This document shows positions 52,386 through 63,290 of a DNA stretch of 64,000 bases, one piece after another. Origin of the DNA: Isochrysis galbana (lineage: Eukaryota > Haptophyta > Isochrysidales > Isochrysidaceae); contig CM030935.1 in assembly GCA_018136815.1 (NCBI GenBank), forward strand, positions 2,907,999-2,971,998, in the 5' to 3' direction. Made by a program: the position numbers and the translations under genes. Each line of letters opens with the position of its first letter. The stretch's first letter is position 1. The notes below the pieces were generated by a model that had not been told where the DNA came from, did not search any database, and saw only the letters and a list, made by a program, of their open reading frames with translations.

Positions 52386-52613
52386 ATTCGGAACCTAGAT
52401 GTGAAACACGCAGGGGGGGCCTCCAAACACAGAAAATACGGCCTGTTTTTGGCTTTTCTAGAAACACGGGAACCTCGCACCTCGCAAACACGGCATGCTG
52501 CTAGGGAGGGCGTTTGAACGTTTGAAACACGGTGGAAACGGGCTGTTTTTGGCCTCTGTACTCTATACAAACACGGTAAACCCGTGCTTACCATGTCCAT
52601 GTAGGATTCGGAA
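52386..52613. mobile_element. second hAT-like MITE with 8-bp duplication
   Basis: The element 52394-52605 (212 bp) begins CCTAGATGTGAAACACG and ends CCATGTAGG, an imperfect version of the termini at 36027-36210. It is flanked by ATTCGGAA at 52386-52393 and 52606-52613. The interior contains GAAACACGG and CTGTTTTTGGC in direct and inverted form. No ORF. More diverged than the 36 kb copy. Confidence 0.85.
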
Positions 52614-52775
52614 GGCGGAAGGAATCCTAGTTGGTAGATAGGTGTTGCGCCGTATTATCCTCCGTATCTGTACTCGGCTGTACTTGAGGCTTGGCTGAGG
52701 GTTGAGGCTTGGCTCCGGCGAGAATTTCGTTTCGGAACGGAGCGAGAGAGATCGAATTGAGGCGATTTTCTGCAA

Positions 52776-52960
52776 CGGTATCTGGATATATATGACGGAT
52801 ACCAATACCAGGGTACCTCGAAGTATCTGGTATGCCCGGATTTACTATCTGGATATCCGGCTGCCTGGTAGCGCGGCGCACGATCCCTATCTGGATACCT
52901 GGGTCCAGCTACTTAATAGGCAAAGATACCTATTATCTGGATATCTGGTAAACCGGTTAC
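52776..52960 (+). repeat. cluster of TATCTGG(ATA) motifs
   Basis: TATCTGG recurs six times in under 200 bp, several as TATCTGGATATC or TATCTGGATACC, with GGTACC/GGATACC variants between. Spacing is irregular, so it is not a simple tandem array. Confidence 0.55.
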
Positions 52961-53084
52961 GGGTCTTAGCTCCTTCTCCTTGCGCATCCGGGCAACGTGT
53001 TCAGCGTGCAGCGTGCGCCCCTCCGGGGGAGAAGACATTGGAGGATGTCCTCGACCGCTTCCGGCGCCTCTTCTCCTCAGCTCC

Positions 53085-53318
53085 TCAGGCCTCAGGCCCA
53101 TCCACCTCTCCTGTCGCCTCCTGCGGCGAGATGGAGCTTCTCCTTTTGCCCTCCACGCCTCGTGGCCGCCCCGGCGCACGGCGTGCGCTGCACCCGTCTA
53201 CCTCCGCCTGCCCTGCCGCTCGAGGCTTTGGCGGGCGTCCCCGTCGCGGACCAGCCACCTCCTGGGGCAGGACATCAGGGTCTGATATATCCTCGTCGTC
53301 AGCCATGGTGGCTTCCAC
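53085..53318 (-). CDS. possible small AT-hook ORF
   Basis: 77 residues: MADDEDISDPDVLPQE, then GPRRGRPPKPRA and APGRPRGVEGKRR, two AT-hook-like RGRP/GRPR cores. The flanking DNA (53400-53465) looks like a family B-type 5' end, so this frame may belong to a mobile element, and GC-rich DNA makes such Arg/Pro frames by chance. Confidence 0.25.
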   Translation of the reverse strand: MEATMADDEDISDPDVLPQEVAGPRRGRPPKPRAAGQAEVDGCSARRAPGRPRGVEGKRRSSISPQEATGEVDGPEA

Positions 53319-53465
53319 CCTTCCACCCCCTCACTGGCACTGGAGCCGTCCGATGGCTCTGGGGGGCTGCGCATCGCTGCGTCTGCCTCCTCCCACCCCC
53401 CGAAGACTTCGCGCGCGGGGGGGGGGGCTCGCAAACCTGCGCCTACGCACCTTAAAAGTAGGTTT

Positions 53466-53850
53466 ATGTTTGTCATATACTCGCCCTGTTCGCTGTGGGG
53501 TGGAGTTTTCACGTTCGAACTGTTTCGCATTCCAAGTTGGAAATTCACTTTAGTTTGAGTGACTGACTTGATACACTTCTCCTCCACCTCCCCGCCCATC
53601 GCTCCCCCTCTCACGTACTCTCTAGGCAATTATTCACCCTCCTTTCTCTAGAGTATGAGGTATCCCTCCTTGGGGGCCACGAGGGCGCGCGCGCGCCTCC
53701 CAGCCTCTCTCGCCCTGCCTACGGCGCTCGATGGGCCGACATAGGAGCTCGTCGGCGTCTTAGGGTTGCAGGTTGCAGAGCGGCGTGGTCGCGCCGCCGT
53801 CGTCCGTCTCCCGAGCGCGTGGGAAGAAACGGGCGCGCCGTTTCATCCCG
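53466..53850. other. intergenic, no gene recognised
   Basis: Nothing recognised. Confidence 0.35.
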
Positions 53851-54730
53851 TGGGAAGGCGGCGGGGGAGAGGGGGGGGGGGGCGTTTCAGAGGGTCAGGC
53901 GCGGCCGGGGGGAGGGGGGGGGGGGGGAGGCCCTGGGGGGAAGGGGGGGGGGGGGGGGGGGGGAAGGCGCGGCGAGCTTGCAGGAGAGAGATCCTCGGCG
54001 GTGCGGCCCCTGGAGGAGATAGAAACCTGCCGTGGTTGGGTGAGAGAGAGAGCACGCGCGGAGAGGGAGCGGGGGGGCGGGGGGGGGGGGGGGGCGCGGC
54101 CATTTGGGGGAGGGGGGGAGGGGGGGGTCGCCTCCTTTGGTCGAGGACAGGAAGAGAAGGAACGCCGGGGACGGCGGCGCGGGAGAGGCGGAGAGCAGGG
54201 GCCCCCGTTTAAAAGGATGAAAGCGCTCGATACCTTGAAAAGCGCCCTGTGCAAAGGGAGGCGGGACGATGCTTACGGCGCAGCGCAAGAGAGAGAGAGA
54301 GAGAGGAGAGAGAGAGGAGAGAGAGAGAGAATGACGGCTGTCCCTTTTGCACGAGAGAAAGTGAAGGAGGAGGAGGAAGAAACCAAGAGACGGCCTTCGC
54401 GCTGCTTGATGGACGCTCGGACGAGAGAGAGAGGAAGAGAGAGAGAGAGAGTCGAGGAGAATGGAGGAAAGGATTAGGGGAGCAGGCCAAGCCCAAGATA
54501 GAAAGGGATTTGAGAAAGCGGTGAAGTAGATGAGGGAGGTGGAGAGGGAGAGGAGAGAGAAGGGTGGGGGAGGCGGGCAGCGTCGAGGGAGAGAGAGAGA
54601 CGGGGGGCGTGGAGAGGTGAGAGAGAGAGGAGAGAGAAGCTCGAGAAGAAGAAAGGAGGAGCGGCGAGAGAGGAGGTGTGCGTCCCGGTCGACGTGACAC
54701 GAGAGCACCTCGGAGGACAGAATGCTCAGT
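53851..54730. repeat. poly-G tracts followed by GA microsatellites
   Basis: G runs of 8-18 bases at 53873-53882, 53917-53927, 53946-53963, 54081-54094 and 54120-54127, then GAGA stretches at 54289-54330, 54423-54450 and 54590-54640. Long frames here on both strands are compositional artefacts. Confidence 0.7.
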
Positions 54731-54896
54731 ACCTCATTAACCAATAAAAGATCGGACGCGAGACAGGCTTGACTCTTCTGTCTCATCTTCATTGCTCTCT
54801 TCCCCTTTCTCCCTCTCTTCTCCATCTCGTCTCTTGGTCTCTCTCTCCCTCCCTCCCCCTCCCTCTCCCTCTCTCTTTCTCCCCCTCCCCCCCCCC

Positions 54897-54965
<69 letters not shown>

Positions 54966-55484
54966 GGGGCCGTCAAGGTGGGGGGATGGGGGGGAAAGGG
55001 GGGGAGGGGCGGGGATAGGGCAGTGATGAGGAAGGGCGGGTGAAGGTGGGGCGCGGGCGAAGGCGCACGCACCAGCTCGGGCGAGGCGGGCGGCGGTTGG
55101 CGGCACGCCCCCCCCCCTCCCCCCGCCCCTGGCTGAAACTGCTTCCCCACGCCCCGCCGTGCCCGCAGACGGAGCTTCTCTCTTTCTCTCTCTCCTCTCC
55201 TCCTCCTCCTCCTCTCCTCGCCCTCCCTACCGCGCGGGCCGTAGCGTGCATCAGCCTCTCCGCTCTCGCGCTGCACGCACTCCTGACGAGCGGCCGGAGT
55301 CGGTGTGTCCGCATTCGCATTCAGCCCACCCCATTCCCTGGAGCGCGCCGTAAGCTGCGTGTTCCCCTTGGCGAGATGTGGCACGCATGTGGCGCTCTGT
55401 CGCGCGCCAGAGCGTCAGGTTCATCGGAATCATGCGCCTGCCCGCTCACGGCCCGTACCTCAACGCGCAGGCAAGTGAGCGGGC
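54731..55484. repeat. CT microsatellite and upstream region of the kinase gene
   Basis: CTCTCT run of about 65 bp at 54897-54963, with further CTCCCT repeats from 54837. The kinase promoter and 5' UTR must lie between here and 55485. No core motif assigned. Confidence 0.55.
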
Positions 55485-58400
55485 ATGGGCTGCTTCCCAT
55501 CAAAGCAGGCTCGTGACTATCCGGACAATGTGCATAGAGATGAGGCGGCATGGAAGGTGTGCCTTGCATCGGACTTTTGGCGAACTCTCTGGCCTTGCAC
55601 TCCTCAGCTACGCCCTTATTATCTATGCTGTGGCGAGTACGCGGCCCGCACAAGCTCCGGCTTGCCCAGTCTGACCATCGTTCCGTTGCCCGCAGTATCC
55701 TACTGCTGGGACCACGGGTACTCAAATGACAGCAAGCCCACGGGCGGATGGTTATGCCGCTCACGCCGAGCGCGAGATCAAGCAGCCGATGCCAAAGGTC
55801 AGCACATTGTCAATATCGCGTGGCCTGCAGCTGTCCTCCCTGCCCCGCAATCACGCGCTCACGCGGTGGGCGTAATCATGGCTCTAGCTGAGGCCGAGGC
55901 CCACGATGCAACCGCCCGCGCACTCTTTTGCTGCCTCGCCCTGCTGTTGGCACACCCGACACTTTGATTTGTCTTGGCGTGGCTAACTTCACCCAGGTGA
56001 CGTCCGCCCCCTCATTCACGGGCTCGATCGGCGAGAGCAACGACCGCCTCTCCTCAAACTTTGGAGGTGGCGCTGAGAACGATGACTTCCGCGAGCAGTT
56101 GTTTGCGCAGCTTGGAACGTCCAAGCGCTTCATGCCCGGCGAGGTCTTAATCGAAGTGCGCTGTGCCTCGCCCATCACTCGTCGGTCCACGCGGCTCCGG
56201 CTGCCTGCGAGGTAGCCCCGTCCGTTGAACCTGACGTTGTCCACCCTGCAACCTAACGCAGGAGGCGACTGCGTCGGATGCGGCCATCTACATCCGCAAG
56301 GGCACCGTTTCGCTGCGCAAGCACGACAACACCAAAGAGCTCGCACGGCGAGGAAAGGGCGACATCGTCGGCGAGATGACGCTCCTTATTGGCGATGTCC
56401 CCGGCGTCTCGGTCATCGCCGACTCGCAGGTACGCGTTCTGGCGCCGGAGAGGGCACCCTGATGTGCGGCGAGCTGTTCCAGGGTGTGGGTGCTCGGTGC
56501 CGGTCAGTGGTGCTGTGAGTGACCACGCTTGTTTCCAAGGACTTAAATGGTGTGCCGAACTTGCCGCTCGCCAAATCGTAGGTTGACGTGCTGCGCCTGG
56601 AGCACTCGCACCTCGTCGCGATGCTGCAGCAAGACCCGCAGATTGCCGGACGCCTCTTCCGAATGCTGGCCACCACACTCTCTGATCGCATCGCCGAGGT
56701 GCGGCCGCCACTGTAGCTCGCGTTGCCCTCGTGCCGTTGCAGTGTTTGCTCGTCTCAGGCTTCCTTGGCCCTACGTTGATCACCTCCTCCCCCCCCATTG
56801 CACTATAGGCATCTGCCAAGATGCGCTCCGAGGTTGTCGCGAAGAATGCCAAGAAAAGTGATGCGTCAAAGGCGCTAGGTGGCACTGCCGCCACGGCTCA
56901 AACCATTGCCAAGTACCGCCAGCTCTTTGGCCTCGACGGGGACGAGCAACTTAGGCTCCGCACCACGTGAGGGAAATACCCAATCTACCCCGGCGAAGCC
57001 CTCCCGCCACCAGCTGCTATCACTTCTGGGCGCCTCTCAGCCTGCATATTGCCCCCCGCTGATGCACGACTTCGCACGCACAATCCGCAGGTGCTCCATG
57101 CGCAAAGAGACGAACGCTGTCAAGGACTCGAACGTTCAGTTCGGCGATCTATACCTCTTCGATTCGCACCTCTGCTTTGACTGGAAAGTGTTTGGCTTCC
57201 ACAAACAGCAGGCAAGGTTGCAGCGTGCCCTAGCTGTGGCAGTGACGGCTGACGCTTGGCGACCACATTCCTTAATGCTCGCTACATCCACGTGGGCTCT
57301 ATCCGCTTCTTGGATACTTTGCACCCTTACAAAAGACCACAGCGGAAGATGTCCTCAGCGTTACACCCCTTTTCGCAGGTGATCCCTCTCACGGAGGTGC
57401 TCGCTCTTCTCCGGTCTGCCGACTCCCCCAACACCTTGGAGGTCCAGGCGAAGGGATGCTCCTACGAGATCACCCTGCCGGAGGCCTTCGAGGCATCCTG
57501 GGCTGTGATGGAGTCGTGCCGCCGTAATGCATCGGCGCGGGCACTACATGAGCGGTCAGCAATGGACATGCTTGGTGGTGCCCAGCCGCCTGGAGAGTAC
57601 GAAGAGGTGATTTGTGCACCACTGAAAGCGCTCTCAACTTGTCCGGCCTTATTGTCCTGGCAGCTTCGCGCGAAAGCAGGCGCCGATCCATCACAGTTCC
57701 CTCCCTCTCCCAACGGCCACCCTCCAGGTCGATGAAACCATTGCGTCTGCTTTCGCGTCATCCTCCACTCAACGCGACGCGGGTTTGATCGAAATGAAGA
57801 GCATGGAGCTCACCGAGGCTGACTGGGACCTTTTCCTGGCTGGAGCCAAGCAAAAGCGCTATCGCAAGGGCGACTTCGTCCTAGAGGAGGGGCAACCTAC
57901 TGCAGCCCTCTTTCAGGTACAAGAAGCAACTAGAGATGCCACCCCTCGCGAGGAATTTCCACTCGGCGCCTCGCTCGCCTTGCGCCTCCCAGCCTCAGCT
58001 CTGACAGCGCGTTTGTGCGCGCGCCTTATCCTCGTGAAGTGACACTTGCTTGTTCGCCACCTCAGATTTTGTCTGGCGAGCTTCGCGTCGAGCTCCGCCT
58101 AAAGAATCAGCCCGCTGCTGTTGTTGTTGGTCACCGTTCTGCCGGAGACATGTTCGGCGAGACTTCCTTGCTAAAGGCCGGACTCGCCACTGCGTCGATT
58201 GTTACCGACTCTGACTTTGCTGTGGTGATGATCCTGGAGGCCGCTTACCTGGACCAGCTGTTCCAGCAGCACCCGGCGCTGCCGGGACGCTTTTTCGCCT
58301 TTCTCGCCCAATACCAGGTGGGTTTGGCAGAGCCGGCTCCAACCATCACTGATGCTTATTTACATACCTTGTAGCCAGGCCGCCAGCTCACCCTTCTAAG

Positions 58401-61293
58401 TACTTTCTCTACACCCATCTACAGCACTTCCTGAGCTTCGTGTGCGCCCCTTGTGGTTTGGTCGCAAACTCACCCTCCTCGACCCGCTTCATTCGACAGG
58501 CGCGCCGCCTTCGTCAGGTGACGGACATGGTGGCCACTGCGAGCGTGGAAATGGCAGGAGCCCCTCGCGTGAACGTAACGATCTCGGATGTGTTCTCAAA
58601 TCCCGCTTACATGGGTATCTTCCGCAAGTTCATGTTCAAAGCAGCAGAGGACGAGCCCGAGCAGCAGCACGCCTATGCCATGAGCCTCGCCATGTTCGAA
58701 TTTTGGATGGACGTGCAAGTGAGAATCGGGTTGTGCTTCTCTTGCCCAAGCTTTGGACTCGCCCTGCCTTATCTGCCGCCGCCGCCCTCCTTCGAGCAGG
58801 ATTACAAATCCGAGCCCGACCTCAACGAGATGCGTGCAATGGGAGAACGTATCTGCGACACCTTCCTGCGCCCTGACGCTCCCATGGCTCTCGACCTCTT
58901 CGATGAGGTTGCGCGCCAGTCACTCATGGATATGGCGATGGACACGAGGCTGCCCACGGCATCTGCGCGCCGCATCTTCGATGCTGCCCAGGTGCTACTT
59001 GCGAAATTTGCGCCGTCCGGTCGTAGCCACACTAGATGGGTGATCATATGGCCGGACTACTCGCACATTTCGCCCCGACAACCGCGCTCATCGTCCATCG
59101 TTTTGCCCGCAACCCGACGTCTGTCAACTACGTGACTTTCGATGCCTTCCGTCGTGTCAGGCTGCGGCTGTCAACGCCATGGAGGCGCAGTGCTACCAGG
59201 CTTTCATGCGCTCCGAGCACTTCTCATACATCCTTGAGCTCAAGGCCAAGGAGGGCGTCGTGCCCGGTCTGCCCGATTTCCGCCTCCTTCGCGTGCTTGG
59301 ACAGGTGAGCTAGTAGCATGAGAAGAGAAGGAGTTCCTTGGACAGCTTCCGATAATGTATTGCGTCGCACGTGGCGTTGTAGATGCACGATGCTCATCCA
59401 ACACCCTTGCCTCCGCTGTTCCAGGGAGGGTTCGGACAGGTGCTCGAGGTGGTCAAGCGAGATTGCGGGAAGCGCTACGCAATGAAGGTGTGGTTGTGAC
59501 CCCGTTGCAAGTGCAAGATCCTCCTCTCCCCGTAAAAGACACATATACTCGCGAAAATCGCACCTGCCGTCTCGCAGACGCCTGAATGTGGCGTCCATCA
59601 ACCACCATCTGCACACTCATTCACTAGGTGATGCACAAAGAGATGATGCGACGTTGCCTCGGCTCGTCGTGGCGCAAGAAGATTTGGCTTGAGAAAGACC
59701 TTATGGCTTCGCTGTCGCATCCGCTACTTGTGAACCTACTATATGCATTTCAGAACCAAGTGAGTCGTGTGGTCTCGAGGCAGCGCTTGGCGAATTGCGG
59801 GCCGTGAACCGCGCTGTGTTGCAAGCATACTTGAAGCACACGGCAAGAGGGAGGAGGGCGGGGGTTATGTGTCGTCTTGCTATTCATGTTGTGTGCCTCT
59901 ATGTTTCCATGCTACCGCCTCTGCCGTGCACATATTCACATTTGCTACTCTGCACAACCTCGCAGGAGTTCCTGGTGTTGGTCATGGACCTTGTTCCTGC
60001 AGGGGACCTGTCGGAATTCGTGCTTACCAAGAAGCGGCTTAATGCGGACCAGGTGGGTGCACACGTCGCTCGATGCGTGGAGTGCTGGTGTGCTGTACCA
60101 GGCATATGGATGTGTGGGTAGACCGTCACCCCGAAGAGCTCGCTTCGCTCATTGATCCAATATCGAAGTGTTGTGGTCATCACGTGACCCGTCGATGACT
60201 GCAGGTCCGGTTCGTAGTGATGGAGACTGTGTGCGTGATCGCTTACTGCCACTCGCAAAACGTGCTCTACCGCGACCTCAAGCCTGAGAATCTTCTCATC
60301 GACGAGCAAGTGTGTATCAGGGCATGGTGTACGGGTCCATGCACCGCGCGGGGTGGGTTGGGGGGGGGGGGGGGGCTTGCACAACTTTCTCAAATCGCCA
60401 CCCCTATACTGTAGGGGCACATCCGTCTTATCGACATGGGTTTGGCAGCACGCGTCAACAAGAAGACACCCAAGCGCCGCTCCCGTGTCGGCACGGACTG
60501 CTACATGGCGCCAGAGGTACGATGACCCGAGCCCCACGCCTGAGCCGGCTGCGTCATACGATCGCCATGTGTGGCCGTTAGAGTTTCATTTGTGTGAGGC
60601 TCGGCCTGCACCTGATCACCTAGAGCCGGGCCTCCCAAACCCAATCCTCGGCGCTGATCAGGTCCGTTGGGCGAAGGATCGGCGCGAACCCTATGGCTTT
60701 TCTTGCGATTGGTACACAGTGGGCGTGCTTACCTACGAATTTTCTGCGGGCACGGTGCCCTTCGCTCACCCTGAGGCAGACACACCTGTTTACCGCCACC
60801 ATGACTTCGCTGACCCCCTATGTGATTCATTAGTCAAGGCTCTCCTCGACCAGGTAAGAGAATCCTCTCTCAATCGTGGGTGACCCCGGTGTCAACTGCC
60901 CTCGGTTGTGCTTCCATGCATCCCACGTTTGCACGCATGATCCTCCATGTCACACCCGCAATGGTTCTCTCCAATTCTCAGGACCACCGGACAAGGCTTG
61001 GCTGTGGTCCAGGTGGCCCGCAGGAGATCTTCGACCACCCGTACTGGCGGGGTATTGAATGGGACCTAGTGCCACTCAAGAAATTCGACTCGCCCTGCAA
61101 AGGCCTAAAGGGTCCGCGCAAGCAGAAGAAAGAGGGTGAGAAAAAGGCCGAGCAGATCGCCGCAGATATTTCGGAGGCTGAAGCGGAGAGCGGGGATTCC
61201 GAATACGCCGTCGGGAACTGGGACTTCGTCTCACCCTCGGCCATCATTGAGGAGTACATGGAGAACATCTATTTGTGTGTCTCGTCCATCTAA
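55485..61293 (+). CDS. GRK-type kinase with N-terminal CNB-GRAM-CNB and RGS-like domains
   Basis: Twenty exons: 55485-55556, 55696-55797, 55997-56155, 56262-56429, 56582-56698, 56809-56966, 57091-57211, 57379-57606, 57728-57916, 58066-58317, 58500-58718, 58800-58991, 59161-59304, 59425-59487, 59628-59759, 59966-60052, 60205-60309, 60415-60516, 60662-60853, 60982-61293; 1037 residues; frames close throughout. MGCFPSK can be myristoylated and palmitoylated, so membrane attachment is likely. Domains: CNB1 about 88-206 (IYIRKGTVSL, GDIVGEMTLL); GRAM about 240-350 (FGLDGDEQLRL, LYLFDSHLCFDWKVFGF); CNB2 about 394-522 (GDFVLEEGQP, FGETSLL); RGS homology about 550-690 (FRKFMFKAAEDEPEQQ, FEFWMDVQDY, RRIFDAAQ); kinase about 701-975 with GQGGFGQV, K728, YRDLKPEN (D825), DMG (843-845), MAPE (868-870) and LGCGPGGPQEIFDHPYW. 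RGS just before the kinase, and DMG for DFG (GRKs have DLG), indicate the GRK branch of AGC kinases. Intron 7 is GC-AG. No cyclic-nucleotide Arg is visible in either CNB. Confidence 0.88.
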
Positions 61294-62005
61294 ATGACAG
61301 CGGCAGAGCGGTGGATTTGGCATGGTTGGTGGTGATCTTCGCCCGCTTGGCGTATTCAATATACCGTTCTCCATCACTCCGCAGATTTTTACCACGCAGC
61401 CCACTGCAAGAGAGGCATCTTACCCGCTCGTCGACGCTCCTTTACTATCAGGCCTTTTCGAAGGGACTCTGCCGCCGCAAGCTCTCCCGTTCATCGACCC
61501 TAGGATGTCCTCGGTGGGAGCGACAGTATAGTTTCACGCCGGGAACTCAGTTCTTGCGGAACACTCGGAGCTACACAAGCCGCCCTGTGTTGCTGCCCAC
61601 ATGTCTCCCTTTTTGGCCATTGCCTCCAACCTGGACCTCCACCTTCTGACTCTTTGCCATAGTCTTGGTACTCTTAGTCGCCCTCATGGGTTCACTGATG
61701 CTTCCTATGAGGGAGGCTCACCACCGGGTGGTATTGTGACAATATATGTAGTAATATGCAGTATCCAAACAGTCGGAGTCTCGCCCCTCCGGCGCTAGCC
61801 GTTCAGGGGTGCTTCCACGCGGTGCGCCCATCCATGACGATGTTTCTCATCGCGTTGTTTTCAGTGTGGTGCCCAATCTATCTCTCTCGTTCACTAAACA
61901 TATGTCAAGGCGCGGTTTCTTCCTCGTGCCATTGCAATTAATCTTTGACCGCGTGTGGTGCATTTGACAGCCACACTGTCAGCTGTCGTTCAAACGGCAT
62001 AGCGT
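61294..62005. other. 3' flank of the kinase gene
   Basis: No gene recognised; nothing beyond ordinary intergenic sequence. Confidence 0.4.
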
Positions 62006-62110
62006 CATGGGTCATGGAGCGCGCGCCGCTCCCTTCCCCTCGTGCGGTTGTCCAGGCTATAGCAGCGCGGGCGAACAGCCCATGGACCCATGGATACACC
62101 GATATGTCGC
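62006..62110 (+). repeat. LINE 5'-end fragment
   Basis: ATG 62016 opens MERAPLPSPRAVVQAIAARA, the LINE ORF1 start; a decayed hairpin (CTGTCGTT/AACGGCATAG, 61981-62000) precedes it. The copy is interrupted by family B at 62111. Confidence 0.55.
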
Positions 62111-62962
62111 AACTAAGTTTACACTTAGTTCGCATGGGGGAGGCGCCTCGTGCCCTCCCCCCCGGGCTCCATCTCCAACTCCCCTCCAGCCTCCAGGGGG
62201 GCCGTCGGTCATCCTCAGACTCTGCCTTTTGGCATGAGCTGAGCAATAACAACACTGGCCTAGACCCCAAGTGGGCGCGGGGCAGGAGGCGCACTCCTAG
62301 GCCCTAGCTAGGCCCACATGGGCGAGCACTCGTACTGACCTCGCGCCCCCCCCCTCCTGGCCTCCTGGTCACCAGGCAGACAGCTCACCTGCCCCCTGAG
62401 CTGTGCTCCCAGGCCCCTGCAGGCCACCTGGGGACCTGAAGAGGGGCCGCAGGCGCGCGCCATGGGCCCCCGCCGCAGGGAAGAGAGGAAGAGAGGAGGA
62501 AAAGGGAAGAGGGAGGGGAGGGGGGAGCGGCAGCTCTCCCCTCCGGCAGAAACGTGTCTTCTCGCCCCGTTTGGGTAAGAGAAGACGGGGGCGCCAGAGC
62601 CAGGAGGGAAGGGCCGCGGCTCGCCGCGGCCACTCGCTCTAGCGAGGGAGATTAGCGCTTCTGGGCTCCTATCTCACGAGTGCCCCCCCCCCTCTGCGTT
62701 GCTTTTACCCGAAAGGGGTTTTCCCCCAGCGTGGACTCGAGCGAGGAGAGGACGCGCTGGGGTGCGCGGGGTCGGTGCATGCACTAGGGGGAGTACAAAG
62801 GACAAATATTGAATATTGAGGGGAGGGGGCAGTGCCCCCACCCCCCGGTATCACTCGGACACCTGGCCCGTCAGGCATGGCGGGATTACGGGACTGAAAC
62901 GTTATGTCCAATTAGATAGTGGATAGTGGGGTTGGCTAGGATATAACATTGATTATTATTAT
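62111..62962 (+). mobile_element. family B element, near full length
   Basis: Same structure as 5472-6346 in inverse orientation: hairpin arms AACTAAG/CTTAGTT (62111-62130), CGCATGGGGG just inside, central GGCGCGCGCCATGGGCCC (62452-62469), conserved 3' region with GGCATGGCGGGATT, and a T-rich tail (GATTATTATTAT). About 150 bp near 62150-62330 differ from the first copy. No clear target duplication. Confidence 0.7.
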
Positions 62963-63290
62963 CGGAGGCTTTCCCTATGGGAGGATGGGAGGCATCGCGT
63001 TGACGCCCTGGCCCACAACTGGCTCGAGGGGTGGAGAGACTTGGACTTGGGTGGGCATGGTGGCCTTGGTGGCCATGTGGCTGTGTGGCTTTCCGGGGGC
63101 GGCACGGGCCGTGGCTCGTGCACACCTGGTCTGGTCGGTCTTGGGTGCTGCGCGCGGCCGCTTCGGCGGCGCATCATTGGTCATGGCCCGATCGGCCGGC
63201 GCGGCGGCGGCGGGGGTGACGGCAGGGGGGGAGGGGAGCAACGCACGCTCCATGATCCAGCTGGCCCTATCTTTCTCTTTCTAAAGATAG
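62963..63290 (-). repeat. LINE 5' end with intact hairpin
   Basis: On the minus strand a hairpin (CTATCTTT/AAAGATAG, 63267-63290) precedes ATG 63253, which opens MERALLPSPPAVTPAAAAPA and continues as ORF1-like sequence (PPKRPRAAPKTDQT) to a stop at 62975. Truncated at the family B tail. Confidence 0.65.

Noticed and set aside
53766-54825. Long frames of Gly/Arg/Glu or Ser/Leu/Pro on both strands
   Set aside because: Artefacts of poly-G and GA repeats.
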